A DNA stretch of 64,000 bases from assembly GCF_003343245.1 (NCBI RefSeq), contig NZ_CP024901.1:3410001-3474000 (forward strand). Reading direction: 5' to 3'. The DNA comes from Photorhabdus laumondii subsp. laumondii. GTDB taxonomy: Bacteria; Pseudomonadota; Gammaproteobacteria; Enterobacterales; Enterobacteriaceae. The position numbers and the translations under genes are program-made. Shown piece by piece: positions 42,587-51,699 of the stretch. The notes below the pieces were generated by a model. The model was not told the origin of the DNA. It made no database searches and worked only from the letters and a program-made list of their open reading frames with translations. The stretch's first letter is position 1, and every line of letters begins with the position of its first letter.

Positions 42587-42588
42587 TT

Positions 42589-42843
42589 ATGGAAATAAGA
42601 TTAGATAAATATGTCATCACATCAGATGAGCATCAGTTCATTCTTAATGAGATTAAAATAAACAAGGGAGGTAAAAACATCGGTAAAGAGAGGTTGCAAA
42701 CAATCGGCTATTATCCACGACTGGAGCAATTAATTAAGAAATTAATTTTATTAGAAATTCGTCGCGATGATATTAAATCACTGCAAGATATAAGTGATAG
42801 AATAAATCAAGTTGCAACAGAAATTTCATTGAAAATAAAGTAG
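42589..42843 (+). CDS. DUF5405-like phage protein, copy A
   Basis: An 84-residue protein (MEIRLDKYVITSDEHQFILN...DDIKSLQDISDRINQVATEI). It is homologous to the gene at 44305-44601 (same RxDxxKYVIT start and DDIxxLQxxSxxI end). Such proteins recur in prophages as DUF5405. Function unknown. Confidence 0.65.
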   Translation: MEIRLDKYVITSDEHQFILNEIKINKGGKNIGKERLQTIGYYPRLEQLIKKLILLEIRRDDIKSLQDISDRINQVATEISLKIK

Positions 42844-42877
42844 TTCAATCTTAAATCACTATGTGAGATTTAGTTTG

Positions 42878-43507
42878 ATGAAATATGAACTTATTTATGC
42901 CGACCCTCCGTGGCAGTATAATAATGCATCTTCACGCGGTGCAGCGAATAATCACTATAAGACAACATCTTTCTTCGATTTAACTAAACTCCCCATCCAT
43001 TCTATAGCCGCCGACAACTCAGTTCTTGCAATGTGGTATACGGGTAATTTTGCAATGGAAGCAATTAAACTGGCCGAGGCGTGGGGCTTTAAAGTTAAAA
43101 CAATGAAGCTCTTCACGTGGGTGAAATTAAATAAATTGACTGGTGATCGGATAGATAAAAACGGAGTTCAAGATTTCTTTGATTTCATGGAGATATTAAA
43201 CAAAGAAACGGTGATCGGGATGGGTAACTACACGCGAGCAAATACAGAGGATGCATTGCTCGCAGTTCGCGGAAATGGAATTGAACGGATTAGTGCGGCA
43301 GTGAAGCAAGTGGTTTTCTCTTGTGTCGGAGAGCATTCAGAAAAGCCGTGGGAGGTCAGAAACAGACTTGAACAACTATATGGAAATGTCCCACGCATCG
43401 AATTATTTGCAAGAAGAAAAATTCACGGATGGCATGCATGGGGAAATGAGTCCCCAATTAATAATATTGAATTTATACAGGAAATAAAATCACATGAAAT
43501 TAATTAG
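42878..43507 (+). CDS. MT-A70 type DNA adenine methyltransferase
   Basis: About 209 residues from MKYELIYADPPWQYNNASSR. The catalytic DPPW motif is near the N-terminus, with HYKTTSFFDLTKLPI and SEKPWEVRNRLEQLYGN further on. No restriction enzyme is next to it, so it is probably a solitary phage methylase that protects phage DNA or tunes gene expression. Confidence 0.9.
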   Translation: MKYELIYADPPWQYNNASSRGAANNHYKTTSFFDLTKLPIHSIAADNSVLAMWYTGNFAMEAIKLAEAWGFKVKTMKLFTWVKLNKLTGDRIDKNGVQDFFDFMEILNKETVIGMGNYTRANTEDALLAVRGNGIERISAAVKQVVFSCVGEHSEKPWEVRNRLEQLYGNVPRIELFARRKIHGWHAWGNESPINNIEFIQEIKSHEIN

Positions 43508-43733
43508 CTTAATAAAGCCGATCAAAGTTAACTACTTCGGCATCGAATTATCAGTTCCATTCTGGACTAAATTTATAGCAACAGAAAGCAAAGGAATTGT
43601 ATTGGCATGGAACAAAAGGCCATCTCAAATTAACGACAACTGGTTCTCTGAATTACCATCATCTCAATATGAAATTGTAGCTCTTGTTACTTTAGATGGA
43701 ACTGACTGGAAAGAAACTCTCGTTGAAATATGA
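43494..43733 (+). CDS. Hypothetical protein overlapping the methylase
   Basis: A 79-residue protein (MKLISLIKPIKVNYFGIELS) overlapping the methylase by 14 nt. Beta-rich (WTKFIATESKGIVLAWNKRPS). Function unknown. Confidence 0.55.
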   Translation: MKLISLIKPIKVNYFGIELSVPFWTKFIATESKGIVLAWNKRPSQINDNWFSELPSSQYEIVALVTLDGTDWKETLVEI

Positions 43734-43756
43734 GTGTAATTAGAGGAGGCTTGATT

Positions 43757-44059
43757 ATGTTAACTTACTCAATGAAAGATTTTAAATACACGCTTGATGA
43801 TTGGTATTTTGATAATTCACCCAGAATGACAATAGCTTGTTTAAATTGTGGGTTATTCTTTATTAAAATATCAGCAATTAAAAGTAATAATTCACTGATA
43901 AATAATTGGTTTTCAATATGCATAACTGATCAGGATGGATTCAATGAAATTGAATTTGACATTACAGAAGCTAACATTGAAAGAGTACAGAAAATCATTG
44001 ATGTCGCCGAAAAATGTAGGCTATTAAATAATGAGTTAACTGATTTAATATGTGATTAA
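43757..44059 (+). CDS. Hypothetical protein
   Basis: A 100-residue protein from the ATG after GAGGAGGCTTGATT, a strong ribosome site. MLTYSMKDFKYTLDDWYFDN start; single Cys-rich patch CLNCG. Function unknown. Confidence 0.6.
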   Translation: MLTYSMKDFKYTLDDWYFDNSPRMTIACLNCGLFFIKISAIKSNNSLINNWFSICITDQDGFNEIEFDITEANIERVQKIIDVAEKCRLLNNELTDLICD

Positions 44060-44092
44060 AAATGAAAATAATTGATTTGAAATTTAATCCAG

Positions 44093-44308
44093 ATGAATGA
44101 CCAAATATACGAAAACGGACGTCGCAAAATAGCAAGGGAATGCTTACGCGAGCTAACAGCTCTTAACAAATACGACGATAAATCAGTCACAGCAATACTC
44201 GATAAATATACACCCAAGTTTAAATTAATTATGTCTGAGCATCAGATGAAGTTCAGCGCTAAATCAGTGCTGTCTTATTATGTGAGAAATATAAGGAAAG
44301 AAATATGA
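44093..44308 (+). CDS. Small hypothetical protein
   Basis: A 71-residue protein (MNDQIYENGRRKIARECLREL). Helical and basic; overlaps the next gene by 4 nt. Function unknown. Confidence 0.5.
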   Translation: MNDQIYENGRRKIARECLRELTALNKYDDKSVTAILDKYTPKFKLIMSEHQMKFSAKSVLSYYVRNIRKEI

Positions 44309-44601
44309 AAATGAGAATAGATTTAGGTAAATATGTTATTACACATAGTGCAGGCCAATTCGATTTAAATATAAAGCGGACATTAAAAACAGGTGAAAAT
44401 GAGGAGCAAGAGCAATTAATATCAATTGCATACTTTTATACACTCTATGAGTTAGTTAATAAAATAATAATACTTGATTTAAATCATGATGACATAGAAA
44501 CATTACAGCAGTTAAGTAACAAAATTGAGAATATATCAAGAGATATAGCAAGAAAATTAAGGGAAATTAGACACTACGAAATTAACAAGCCCGCTGATTA
44601 A
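44305..44601 (+). CDS. DUF5405-like phage protein, copy B
   Basis: A 98-residue paralogue of the gene at 42589. Shared RxDLGKYVIT start and DDIETLQQLSNKIENISRDIA end. The two copies flank the methylase and three small genes, which suggests local duplication. Confidence 0.65.
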   Translation: MKMRIDLGKYVITHSAGQFDLNIKRTLKTGENEEQEQLISIAYFYTLYELVNKIIILDLNHDDIETLQQLSNKIENISRDIARKLREIRHYEINKPAD

Positions 44602-44610
44602 GGTCGAATT

Positions 44611-44829
44611 ATGATTAACAATGCTAAATTAATGAAAGCTAGCGCATGGGGAAAACGTGAGTTTGAAGAAAACTCGGTTCCAGACAACAGAACCATCAAA
44701 CATTGGATAGAGATAGGTAAATTAAAGGGAAAAATTATTGATGGCTCAGTGTGGGTTAATTCATCAGAAAGGTGGGGGGTTGAGTCTTCTATTTCTTCTT
44801 GTGTTAGTCAATTAATCAGGGATTCATAA
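44611..44829 (+). CDS. xis: Excisionase
   Basis: A 72-residue protein with a winged-HTH-like pattern (TIKHWIEIGKLKGKIIDGSVWVNSSERW) found in phage excisionases. It is one base upstream of int, an arrangement typical of xis-int. It would direct the integrase towards excision. Confidence 0.82.
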   Translation: MINNAKLMKASAWGKREFEENSVPDNRTIKHWIEIGKLKGKIIDGSVWVNSSERWGVESSISSCVSQLIRDS

Positions 44830-44830
44830 A

Positions 44831-46009
44831 ATGGCATCAAGACCAAGAAAAAAGGAATTTAGGCACTTACCTGATTTTCTTTATTACGATAAATCTGTTA
44901 ATGAGTACAGATTGACCCTCGTTAATGGAAAAAGGAAGTGCGTTGGTAGCGACAAGGCTGTCGCTATTGCCATAGCGAGAGAATATAACAATATAATGAG
45001 GCCGGAGTCATCTGTATCTGTCAGTTCGCTAGTTAAAGAATCAGGTGGAAAATACGGAGAATCCCTTCCGTTTCATCATCATATTGATAACCTTTTTTCC
45101 CGTATTATTAAAGATGAAAATCCGTCTGACAACACTCTTGCGGATTGGCGAAATGATATAGAACGAATGAAGACGTTTTTTACTGATACACTAGCATGTG
45201 ATATATCACTTGAACACGTTAATAATTATATCAAACATTATCATAACGATGCGTCAGCAAACGTCCAAAATAGGAAGGTCTCTTTCTTAAAAAAAGTATT
45301 CAGCTACGCAATGGATGAATCATTAATGCTCGACAATCCAGCCGAGCGCAAGAAAATGAAGCGTACTGATAAAAAGAAACGTCGCAGGCTTTCATTTGAT
45401 GATTTCATGCTTATACGTAATGCCGCTGAACCGTGGTTACGAACAGCAATGGATCTTGCATTGCAAACCACTCAAGCACGGTTAGAAGTTTCCCGTATCA
45501 GATACAACATCAAATCACCGAAGGAAGGTGTTTGCGGCTGTGTATGGTATACGGAGCCAAAAAACGGCATTCATGGTATGCTTTATATTCACAGGCAAAA
45601 AGTCCAGCATAAAGAAGCATCACACATTGCGATCCCAATTGGTTCAACGATAAAAGCTATCATCGATGCCAGCCGGGATAATATCGCAAGCCCATACGTT
45701 GTTCATCGAGTACCAGAACGTTTACCAACTAAAATAAGCAAAGAAGTTAATCATCCCACTCAAATTGCTCCCGATTATTTAAGTAGGGCATTTTCTTCCT
45801 TGAGGGATAAAGTTGGCGTGGCGTCATGTCTCCCACTTGATGAAAGGCCAACATTTCACGAAATTCGGGCGTTGGCTGCTCATATATTTAAAGAACAGGG
45901 TATAGATCCACAAGCTCGGATGGCACACAGTGACGCTAAATCAACAAAAATTTATACTCAAAACCATGTCGATTGGGTCGAGGTTCCACACGCAGAAATA
46001 GCTATCTGA
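44831..46009 (+). CDS. int: Tyrosine-type integrase
   Basis: A 392-residue tyrosine recombinase. Catalytic residues: Arg217 (TTQARLEVSRI), His343 and Arg346 (HEIRALAAH), His366 (MAHSD) and the nucleophile Tyr375 (KIYTQNH). The N-terminus (MASRPRKKEFRHLPDFLYYD) is the arm-binding domain of lambda-like integrases. It ends 130 bp from the tRNA-Pro attachment fragment. Confidence 0.93.
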   Translation: MASRPRKKEFRHLPDFLYYDKSVNEYRLTLVNGKRKCVGSDKAVAIAIAREYNNIMRPESSVSVSSLVKESGGKYGESLPFHHHIDNLFSRIIKDENPSDNTLADWRNDIERMKTFFTDTLACDISLEHVNNYIKHYHNDASANVQNRKVSFLKKVFSYAMDESLMLDNPAERKKMKRTDKKKRRRLSFDDFMLIRNAAEPWLRTAMDLALQTTQARLEVSRIRYNIKSPKEGVCGCVWYTEPKNGIHGMLYIHRQKVQHKEASHIAIPIGSTIKAIIDASRDNIASPYVVHRVPERLPTKISKEVNHPTQIAPDYLSRAFSSLRDKVGVASCLPLDERPTFHEIRALAAHIFKEQGIDPQARMAHSDAKSTKIYTQNHVDWVEVPHAEIAI

Positions 46010-46138
46010 TAAGTGGAAAAATTCGACTTAACTTATTGATGCATATAATGCAGATTTTGCAGATTCTGCACTGTTTGTATTTACAGTCAAAACCCTCCAA
46101 ACCCGCATCACACAAGGCTTTTAGCTAGATAATGCTGT

Positions 46139-46187
46139 CGTCATGGGGTGTCGGGGGTCGGAGGTTCAAATCCTCTCATGCCGACCA
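46139..46187 (+). other. attR: 3' part of tRNA-Pro(GGG) gene (proL-like)
   Basis: Sequence from CGTCATGGGGTGTCGGGGG to GCCGACCA matches the anticodon-loop to 3'-CCA part of enterobacterial proL. The 5' part of the tRNA is missing; the preceding bases have no tRNA form. It is therefore one phage attachment site, with the intact tRNA expected beyond the left edge. A native terminator follows. Confidence 0.85.
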
Positions 46188-46202
46188 AATTTCCCCAGAA
46201 AA

Positions 46203-46228
46203 ACCAACCTGTTAGGGTTGGTTTTTTT
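46203..46228 (+). terminator. tRNA-Pro terminator
   Basis: ACCAACC-TGTTAG-GGTTGGT followed by seven T, 15 nt after the CCA end of the tRNA fragment. It is the host terminator left behind by prophage insertion. Confidence 0.9.
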
Positions 46229-46274
46229 ATGGCTGGGATTTAGCTGGTGTAAAACTCCGCTTGCCCAACTTCAT

Positions 46275-46457
46275 TCATTTGGGCATCTGCGGCCACTTAA
46301 TATCAGACGCTTGTAAAATATCTACACAAGTGAGTAATACTCTGTATTTTTTCCAATCCAACAAAGCGGCTTTTTCTGCTTCGGTAGCCATTTTAAGGTC
46401 AACCAAGTCTTGCAGCAATGAGAGCGTTTCATTTGTGACCTCGTCTTTAAGATACAA
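46275..46457 (-). pseudogene. Fragment of a tail-fibre assembly gene
   Basis: The frame LQDLVDLKMATEAEKAALLDWKK...CVDILQASDIKWPQMPK matches only the C-terminal 60 residues of the two complete assembly genes at 50359 and 52403 ([19 protein letters not shown]). The N-terminal part is gone. A decayed copy next to attR. Confidence 0.75.
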
Positions 46458-46507
46458 AAAAGCCGCAATTAAGCAGCTAGGATTGGTAGGATAAAACTTA
46501 GATTTAC

Positions 46508-46795
46508 TTATTCTGATGAGTTTTCAGCGTGCACTTGTTCAGCGCTAACCATGCCCTTGCATAATGAATGAAACTCTTTGGTACTGATACCAGCTTGTTT
46601 CGCCATTGATTTTATCAAGTCTCTGGAAAACGGCGCATGGTGTTTATCGACAGTGACTAGCCATTAACCGCCCTCAGTTTTCTTGACCCATTGCTCATGA
46701 GAAGTCCCCCTTTTAGGTTTCATCTCAAAACCAAGAGCAGTAAGCCCTTTAATGACTTCGGCGTATTTCAACGGCGTTAATTTCTTAAAAAACAT
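46508..46795 (-). pseudogene. hicA: HicA-like toxin gene with internal stop
   Basis: Conceptual product MFFKKLTPLKYAEVIKGLTA...KPKRGTSHEQWVKK...VTVDKHHAPFSRDLIKSMAKQAG. This is the HicA-like pattern (GTSHEQW and a central His). A single TAA at 46664-46666 interrupts the frame at codon 44; otherwise 95 residues are open. It follows a HicB-like gene by 14 nt. Confidence 0.75.
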
Positions 46796-46809
46796 AACAC
46801 CACCCTACA

Positions 46810-47106
46810 TCAAGCGGGTTCACACTGTTCATTAAAAACTTTAGCTAGGCCACTGTCTTTTCTGTTCATGAAAATTCGAAAGGCAATTCGCCAATATTTA
46901 AACCACATAGATAGCGGTGCTTTTCGGCTTAACATCTGTTTTTCGTACTGAGGTTCTGATTTCACCTCACTGAGGTAATCTTCAATCTGGGCTTCGAGTT
47001 TATTTACTGCTTCATCTATATTGTCACCCTGTGCAGCCAAAGAAAGATCCAAACAGGCAGCTACATACATCCCATCTTGACGATAAGCCATGCAACGTAA
47101 TCTCAT
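46810..47106 (-). CDS. HicB-like antitoxin
   Basis: A 98-residue protein. VAACLDLSLAAQGDNIDEAVNKLEAQIEDYL is the HicB-type core. The C-terminus is longer and basic (SRKAPLSMWFKYWRIAFRIFMNRK). It precedes the broken HicA-like gene. With the toxin lost, it may now only bind its own promoter. Confidence 0.7.
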   Translation of the reverse strand: MRLRCMAYRQDGMYVAACLDLSLAAQGDNIDEAVNKLEAQIEDYLSEVKSEPQYEKQMLSRKAPLSMWFKYWRIAFRIFMNRKDSGLAKVFNEQCEPA

Positions 47107-47220
47107 TTCTCTTCTCCTCTGTATCGGGCAACTAGATCTATACAGACCGTATAGAAATGAGTGTAATACGTTTAATATTGACTAAGCAAGTTCAGAATGT
47201 AATCCATCCCTGGCTTAGGG

Positions 47221-48036
47221 TTAGAACGGTAGATTTCCAAATCTTAAGCTGTTTAATACTCGCCGGACTATGTTCATGTTTCGTGGATATTCATGTGACA
47301 TTGAATAATATTTACCTTCAAGCCTATGTTCCGCAGCTCTCAGAATGGGATAAACATCAGATATTGAACTAATCATCTCGACAGCATCTCGCCATAACCA
47401 GCAAAGACTACACAGCTCATCATCAGTGAATTGTTGTTTATATTGTTTAATTTCGAGTGCTGGTAACTCGGCTTTACCAATAGATTCATCTTCGGGCACA
47501 AGCTTATGAACATACTCGATAGCTTCAGTGATTTTATCCATTGGCAGTTGATCAATATGAGATATATTAAAACGTTGATGGATGAAACTGTATGCTTCTG
47601 AACACATCATCCCACGTTTACCAACAAGCATATTTACAGCATCACGTAATAGAGTGTGTTCATCAGTTATGATTTTAGGAGAGTGATAATTCCCTACTTT
47701 CCTAATTGATGGCAAAACTTCATTTGTGACCCACTTACGGAAACGGTGAGGAATAGAGCCTTGCTTAATTGCATCACGACAACGAAGTACTAAGGTATAC
47801 ATTCCGGATTCGCTGACAACATTAATATCATCCTGATGCCCTATATTAAACATAGACCGCTCATCATCATCCAATCTTTCAATAGCTTGCGTGATATTTT
47901 GAATTTCTAGAGCAGAGCAAACATCGTGAGCAACAAACCACGGCTCACCATCTTTATTGATAACGCGGATTTCATGAGATCCGAATTTGAATATAGTGAA
48001 ATTACTTTCAGCTTTAATTTTAGCTAATGCATTCAT
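47221..48036 (-). CDS. BRO-N antirepressor, orphan
   Basis: A 271-residue protein. Residues 10-115 form a BRO-N domain (FGSHEIRVINKDGEPWFVAHDVCSALEIQN...FRKWVTNEVLPSIRKVGNY). The C-terminal part is different from the prophage Ant. It belongs to no visible phage operon here and may be a relic of another element. Confidence 0.8.
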   Translation of the reverse strand: MNALAKIKAESNFTIFKFGSHEIRVINKDGEPWFVAHDVCSALEIQNITQAIERLDDDERSMFNIGHQDDINVVSESGMYTLVLRCRDAIKQGSIPHRFRKWVTNEVLPSIRKVGNYHSPKIITDEHTLLRDAVNMLVGKRGMMCSEAYSFIHQRFNISHIDQLPMDKITEAIEYVHKLVPEDESIGKAELPALEIKQYKQQFTDDELCSLCWLWRDAVEMISSISDVYPILRAAEHRLEGKYYSMSHEYPRNMNIVRRVLNSLRFGNLPF

Positions 48037-48349
48037 ATGGCCACCTCGCTACTCAAGAATTTTGATATTTTCAGTCAAAAAAACTTGCTCACAACACGCT
48101 CTGAATCATCATCTTTAGCAACAGCTATGATTTTATGTTCGAGTAAACCTTGTTAAAGTTTATCTTGATAACCAACTCAATTCTTTTTACCCAATCGATG
48201 ATAGCTCCACGTTTTAGATAACAGTGTGTCTGCTTACTATTATTAATAATGGCCCACATGGTAAGGCAAAAAAAGAGACTGAATAAAAGTCACATGCGGG
48301 CTTTATTAAATAATATTGTTCAGCAAAACACCTCGTTGTTACTTCCAAA
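48037..48349. other. Intergenic region with a possible gene remnant
   Basis: On the minus strand a short stretch around 48190-48260 could read CYLKRGAIIDWVKRI, but it lacks a start and soon meets stops. No clear gene, RNA or repeat otherwise. Confidence 0.3.
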
Positions 48350-48737
48350 CTATTTAGCCGCTTCAATTCGTTGAGTTTCAAGCATTATCGGTGTGTGGTG
48401 ATGTCCAGTAACCGCGTACATAATGGTTCCGGTTACTTTCACGCGGTGTCCGATAAGGCTTCGATACACTGTATAAAATTCCTCCTGAACCACCAGTTGC
48501 ATCAGACTACGATCCCCCCATTCTGGTGCACCCTTGGCACATTTTATCGTCTTATCCGGTTGCAGCACCCAATAAGTTTCAGGGCTATCCCCGTTTTCCA
48601 CGCTTTCATAATTTGGCGGGCCGGGATAGGTGATCCTTAATAAGGTGCCATCAAGCGTAATTTTTTGTCTTTCTTTATAGCAGTTCTCTGTTGTTTTAAT
48701 CGCAGCAATTTTTTTGTACATTTCAGATGACCGTTTA

Positions 48738-49834
48738 TACCCAAGAAACTTCAAGATGCAGTTTTTAGCACCTGAAAATGGTCGTTAATTCTAGACATCA
48801 GCGAGTCCGCTATATCCGGTAGCGTTGTGGTGAAAAATTTGAAGACGTTGTCTCGAAATTCATGTTTATCCGCGAAATAACGGTTATTTCGAACCTGTTC
48901 ATTCATGACCTTCCATAATCGTTCTATCGGGTTTAAATTTGGACTATAGGGAGGAAGGTAATGTAACTCAATATTGCTAACATAAGCCCACTCCTTCACA
49001 AGATGAGCTTTGTTGTAACCCGCTCCATCCACAATAAGGTGAATTTTTTGATGATAGTCAGGATAAGACTTTCTTATTTCATTGAAAAAACAGCAAATGT
49101 TGTAGTCGTTGATGGTCTGATATTCCTGGAACACCGTACGACCAATGGCATTCAGGTTGAGGGCACCCAATATATTCAGGCGAGTCCGGCTTCCTGTTGT
49201 TTTGACGGTTTTTTTCTCGCCTTTTCGCATCCAGCCATAACTGAGTTTGGTGCCTTGAGTCGGGTGAACAGCATCAAGAAAAAGGATGGGTTCGTCTTTC
49301 GCTGTGACTTTAAGATTCTCATAATATTCAATAAATTGTCGCTGTTTTTCTGCGTCGAATTTATGAGGGACGCCACAAGGTTTTTTATAAGAAAAACCCT
49401 GACGGTGTAGCCATTTATTCATGCCGGGAATGCTAAAGGTAATATTCCAGAGCTGAGCAACATAGGCCACGATTTCATGGGTGTGATGGAAAAGATGTTG
49501 AGATAAGTGATTGATTAAAAAATCAGTTTGTTCTCGGGAAAGCAAACTATCAGACCCTCCATTATCAGATTTAAGTTTACCTTGATTAAGGTAATCACTG
49601 ATATGGCGGTCAACGGTGGTCTGATGGAGTCGCAATGCCTGGGCTATCATCACAGAACTCCACCCTTCAGAAGCCAGAAGGATCGCTTTTATTCTGTCTC
49701 GTACCTGACCATCACGAGTGGTGTCGTGAAGACGTTCAAGTTTGATTTTTTGTTCTGATGTAATAAATATTTTCATAGCGAGGATAATGATCTCCATTTC
49801 GGATAAAATCAAGCATCTTCAATGATTACGGGTA
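48738..49834 (-). mobile_element. IS630-family insertion sequence
   Basis: A 1,097-bp element flanked by a duplicated TA (48736-48737 and 49835-49836), the IS630 target. Ends are inverted repeats starting TACCC; inner part of each resembles AACTTCAAGATGC and CATTGAAGATGC. It carries one transposase gene and sits in a secreted-protein gene. Confidence 0.85.
48751..49776 (-). CDS. IS630-family transposase
   Basis: About 341 residues from MKIFITSEQKIKLERL. N-terminal HTH (SSVMIAQALRLHQTTVDRHI) and DDE core: Asp in LFLDAVHPT, Asp in IVDGAGYN, Glu in SPNLNPIERLWK. The frame is intact, so the element may still move. An upstream start at 49812 lies in the IS terminal region. Confidence 0.9.
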   Translation of the reverse strand: MKIFITSEQKIKLERLHDTTRDGQVRDRIKAILLASEGWSSVMIAQALRLHQTTVDRHISDYLNQGKLKSDNGGSDSLLSREQTDFLINHLSQHLFHHTHEIVAYVAQLWNITFSIPGMNKWLHRQGFSYKKPCGVPHKFDAEKQRQFIEYYENLKVTAKDEPILFLDAVHPTQGTKLSYGWMRKGEKKTVKTTGSRTRLNILGALNLNAIGRTVFQEYQTINDYNICCFFNEIRKSYPDYHQKIHLIVDGAGYNKAHLVKEWAYVSNIELHYLPPYSPNLNPIERLWKVMNEQVRNNRYFADKHEFRDNVFKFFTTTLPDIADSLMSRINDHFQVLKTAS

Positions 49835-50358
49835 TATACCAATCTTGAAGGCATTCAACTACCACGCATTTCTCGCGAAGTTCCCAATTCTGTTTTACCA
49901 GCGCCTTAAAGTCTACATTGTTGCCTGTAGCCAATTTGGCCTGAAGGTAATTTATATATAGGTTGTCGTCAGCTTGGGATAATGCAGGGGTCGAACAGAT
50001 TAACTTTTCAGCCTTACTGGTGGCTTTTGCGCAATCAAAGCTCGCGCCGAATGATAGGAATGACATACTACACAGTATTAATGCCAAAAAACCTATTAGT
50101 GTTTTCATACACTACTCCTATTGGTGATTTTTCAACATCATTTTAAATACATTAAAGTTAAAATTACAACCTATATTTTTTTCTAACTTACAATCCTCGC
50201 CTCAGAAAACTAATGGTATTCATTAACCATGACAACCACCATAAAACTACATTAAAAAATCCGACTCCTGTTGAGGATAAAACTCGGACGTTAATAGCCG
50301 ATTATTAACAAAAACCATTATCATTATAAGAATGGCCTGTTTATTCAGGCCACTGTCA

Positions 50359-50781
50359 TTATTTTGGTTGCTCCGGCCATTCAATATCAGGAGCCTGTGA
50401 AATATCAATTCTGTTCAGCATTACTCTATACTTCTTCCATACCAACAGAGCCGCCTCCTCTTCTTGAGTCGCAATCCCTAAATCAACAGCATCTTGTAAT
50501 GGTGCTATTTGCTGGCTAGACTCTACAATAAATTGTTGTTTTTTACTTTCAACATACTGCTGCAATTCTTCTTTTGTTGGTGGTGAAATATCGGCCCATT
50601 CCGGTAAACCATTTTGACCTGCTATACGATATTTTCCTTCCGGTGCATTATTCGCGGCGTATTCTTGATAAATATCAAGACTAACCTCAATAACATCATC
50701 TGGCAATGAACCAGAAGCAATATAATTCTGTTCCAATTCTATTGGATAAAATCCGTTTGTTTTGGCACTATAATAATACAT
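50359..50781 (-). CDS. Tail-fibre assembly protein, copy 1
   Basis: A 140-residue protein ([20 protein letters not shown]...[20 protein letters not shown]...[10 protein letters not shown]). This is the Tfa family (Tail-fibre assembly chaperone) that folds the fibre C-terminus. It lies 12 bp after fibre 1. Nearly identical to the copy at 52403. Confidence 0.88.
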   Translation of the reverse strand: MYYYSAKTNGFYPIELEQNYIASGSLPDDVIEVSLDIYQEYAANNAPEGKYRIAGQNGLPEWADISPPTKEELQQYVESKKQQFIVESSQQIAPLQDAVDLGIATQEEEAALLVWKKYRVMLNRIDISQAPDIEWPEQPK

Positions 50782-50793
50782 TCTTTCTTCTCC

Positions 50794-51699
50794 TTAATAA
50801 CCAATAACAAAAAAATAAACACCACTTATACCATTATTATTGTAATTTGATGAAACAGAAATATGTATCTGAGACTTATTTAATGGCTTTCCATAAGCAG
50901 AAGTTACATCAGTATTGTTATTTGGTGCTGATGAAATAGCCGTTACATGAAGCGATAAGAGCTCATTTGGAAATAAAATAGGCAAGTTCACAATTTTTCC
51001 CTGATTATCACCAATAGGTACATTACCCCATTGATAAATCATTCCAGTATCACCACATCTCCACCATCCATTTACTGATAATATCGCTTTATTACGATCA
51101 TCTTCCGTTAAAATTCTTTTTTTACCTTTAAACTTACCATCTTTGTCAAATGCATACGTATGTATTCCAAACCCCTCCTGACCTCCAGATGTACTACCGT
51201 ATTCAAACGAAATTCCTCTTGAGTGCTGAATCCCCGCACTAGGGTGAGCTACATGAATTGCCAAACCACCTAAGTCCGCCCAACCATTTGGACGCAAGAA
51301 ACCTGACAATGACAAATCCCGCAGAGATTGATCGTCAAATACATTTGCTGTCTTAGATAAAATACAACCAGATGTTTTTGTATTCGTATTTAACCGAATA
51401 AATCGATTATCAGATTCTACTTTGATTTTTTGTTCTAATGCTTTATTTAATTGCGTAGTAAGTTTCGCTACATTACCATCATCCAAAACATCACTGTTAG
51501 ATTCTGTCGCAATAAAATCGGCTACAACAGATGATATAGTTGATGCTTGACGTAATGCCTTATTTAATATGTAATTATCAATAACCTGCTTGTCTGGAAA
51601 CCCTTTCAGCAAATCCGTAGATGCTTCATAGAATGGTTGACTGGGAACATTAGCATTGCTAACAATAGCAAAAGCTTTAAAATCATTTTTGGCACTCAT
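50794..51699 (-). CDS. Orphan tail fibre 1
   Basis: About 301 residues from [20 protein letters not shown] (AAGGAA upstream suits this Met, not the one at 51705). N-terminal module shared with fibres 2-5; a unique middle (KTSGCILSKTANVFDDQSLR); C-terminal gp53-like domain (NGWWRCGDTGMIYQWGNVPI...FFVIGY). The assembly chaperone follows. No other phage genes flank it. Confidence 0.88.
   Translation of the reverse strand: MSAKNDFKAFAIVSNANVPSQPFYEASTDLLKGFPDKQVIDNYILNKALRQASTISSVVADFIATESNSDVLDDGNVAKLTTQLNKALEQKIKVESDNRFIRLNTNTKTSGCILSKTANVFDDQSLRDLSLSGFLRPNGWADLGGLAIHVAHPSAGIQHSRGISFEYGSTSGGQEGFGIHTYAFDKDGKFKGKKRILTEDDRNKAILSVNGWWRCGDTGMIYQWGNVPIGDNQGKIVNLPILFPNELLSLHVTAISSAPNNNTDVTSAYGKPLNKSQIHISVSSNYNNNGISGVYFFVIGY

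Larger units (their letters stand above)
48350..50108 (-). pseudogene. Secreted DUF1311/DUF4431-type gene split by an IS
   Basis: The 5' half (49835-50108) has a signal peptide (MKTLIGFLALILCSMSFLSF) and a DUF1311/LprI-like domain (FDCAKATSKAEKLICSTPAL). The 3' half (48350-48737) has a DUF4431-like domain (YWVLQPDKTIKCAKG). Removing the IS and one TA joins them in frame as CLQDWYKRSSEMYKK. Interrupted copy of a probable periplasmic protein related to lysozyme inhibitors. Confidence 0.8.

Noticed and set aside
48190..48260. Gene remnant in the intergenic region
   Set aside because: The short frame has no start, no partner and stops quickly; it is too weak to name.
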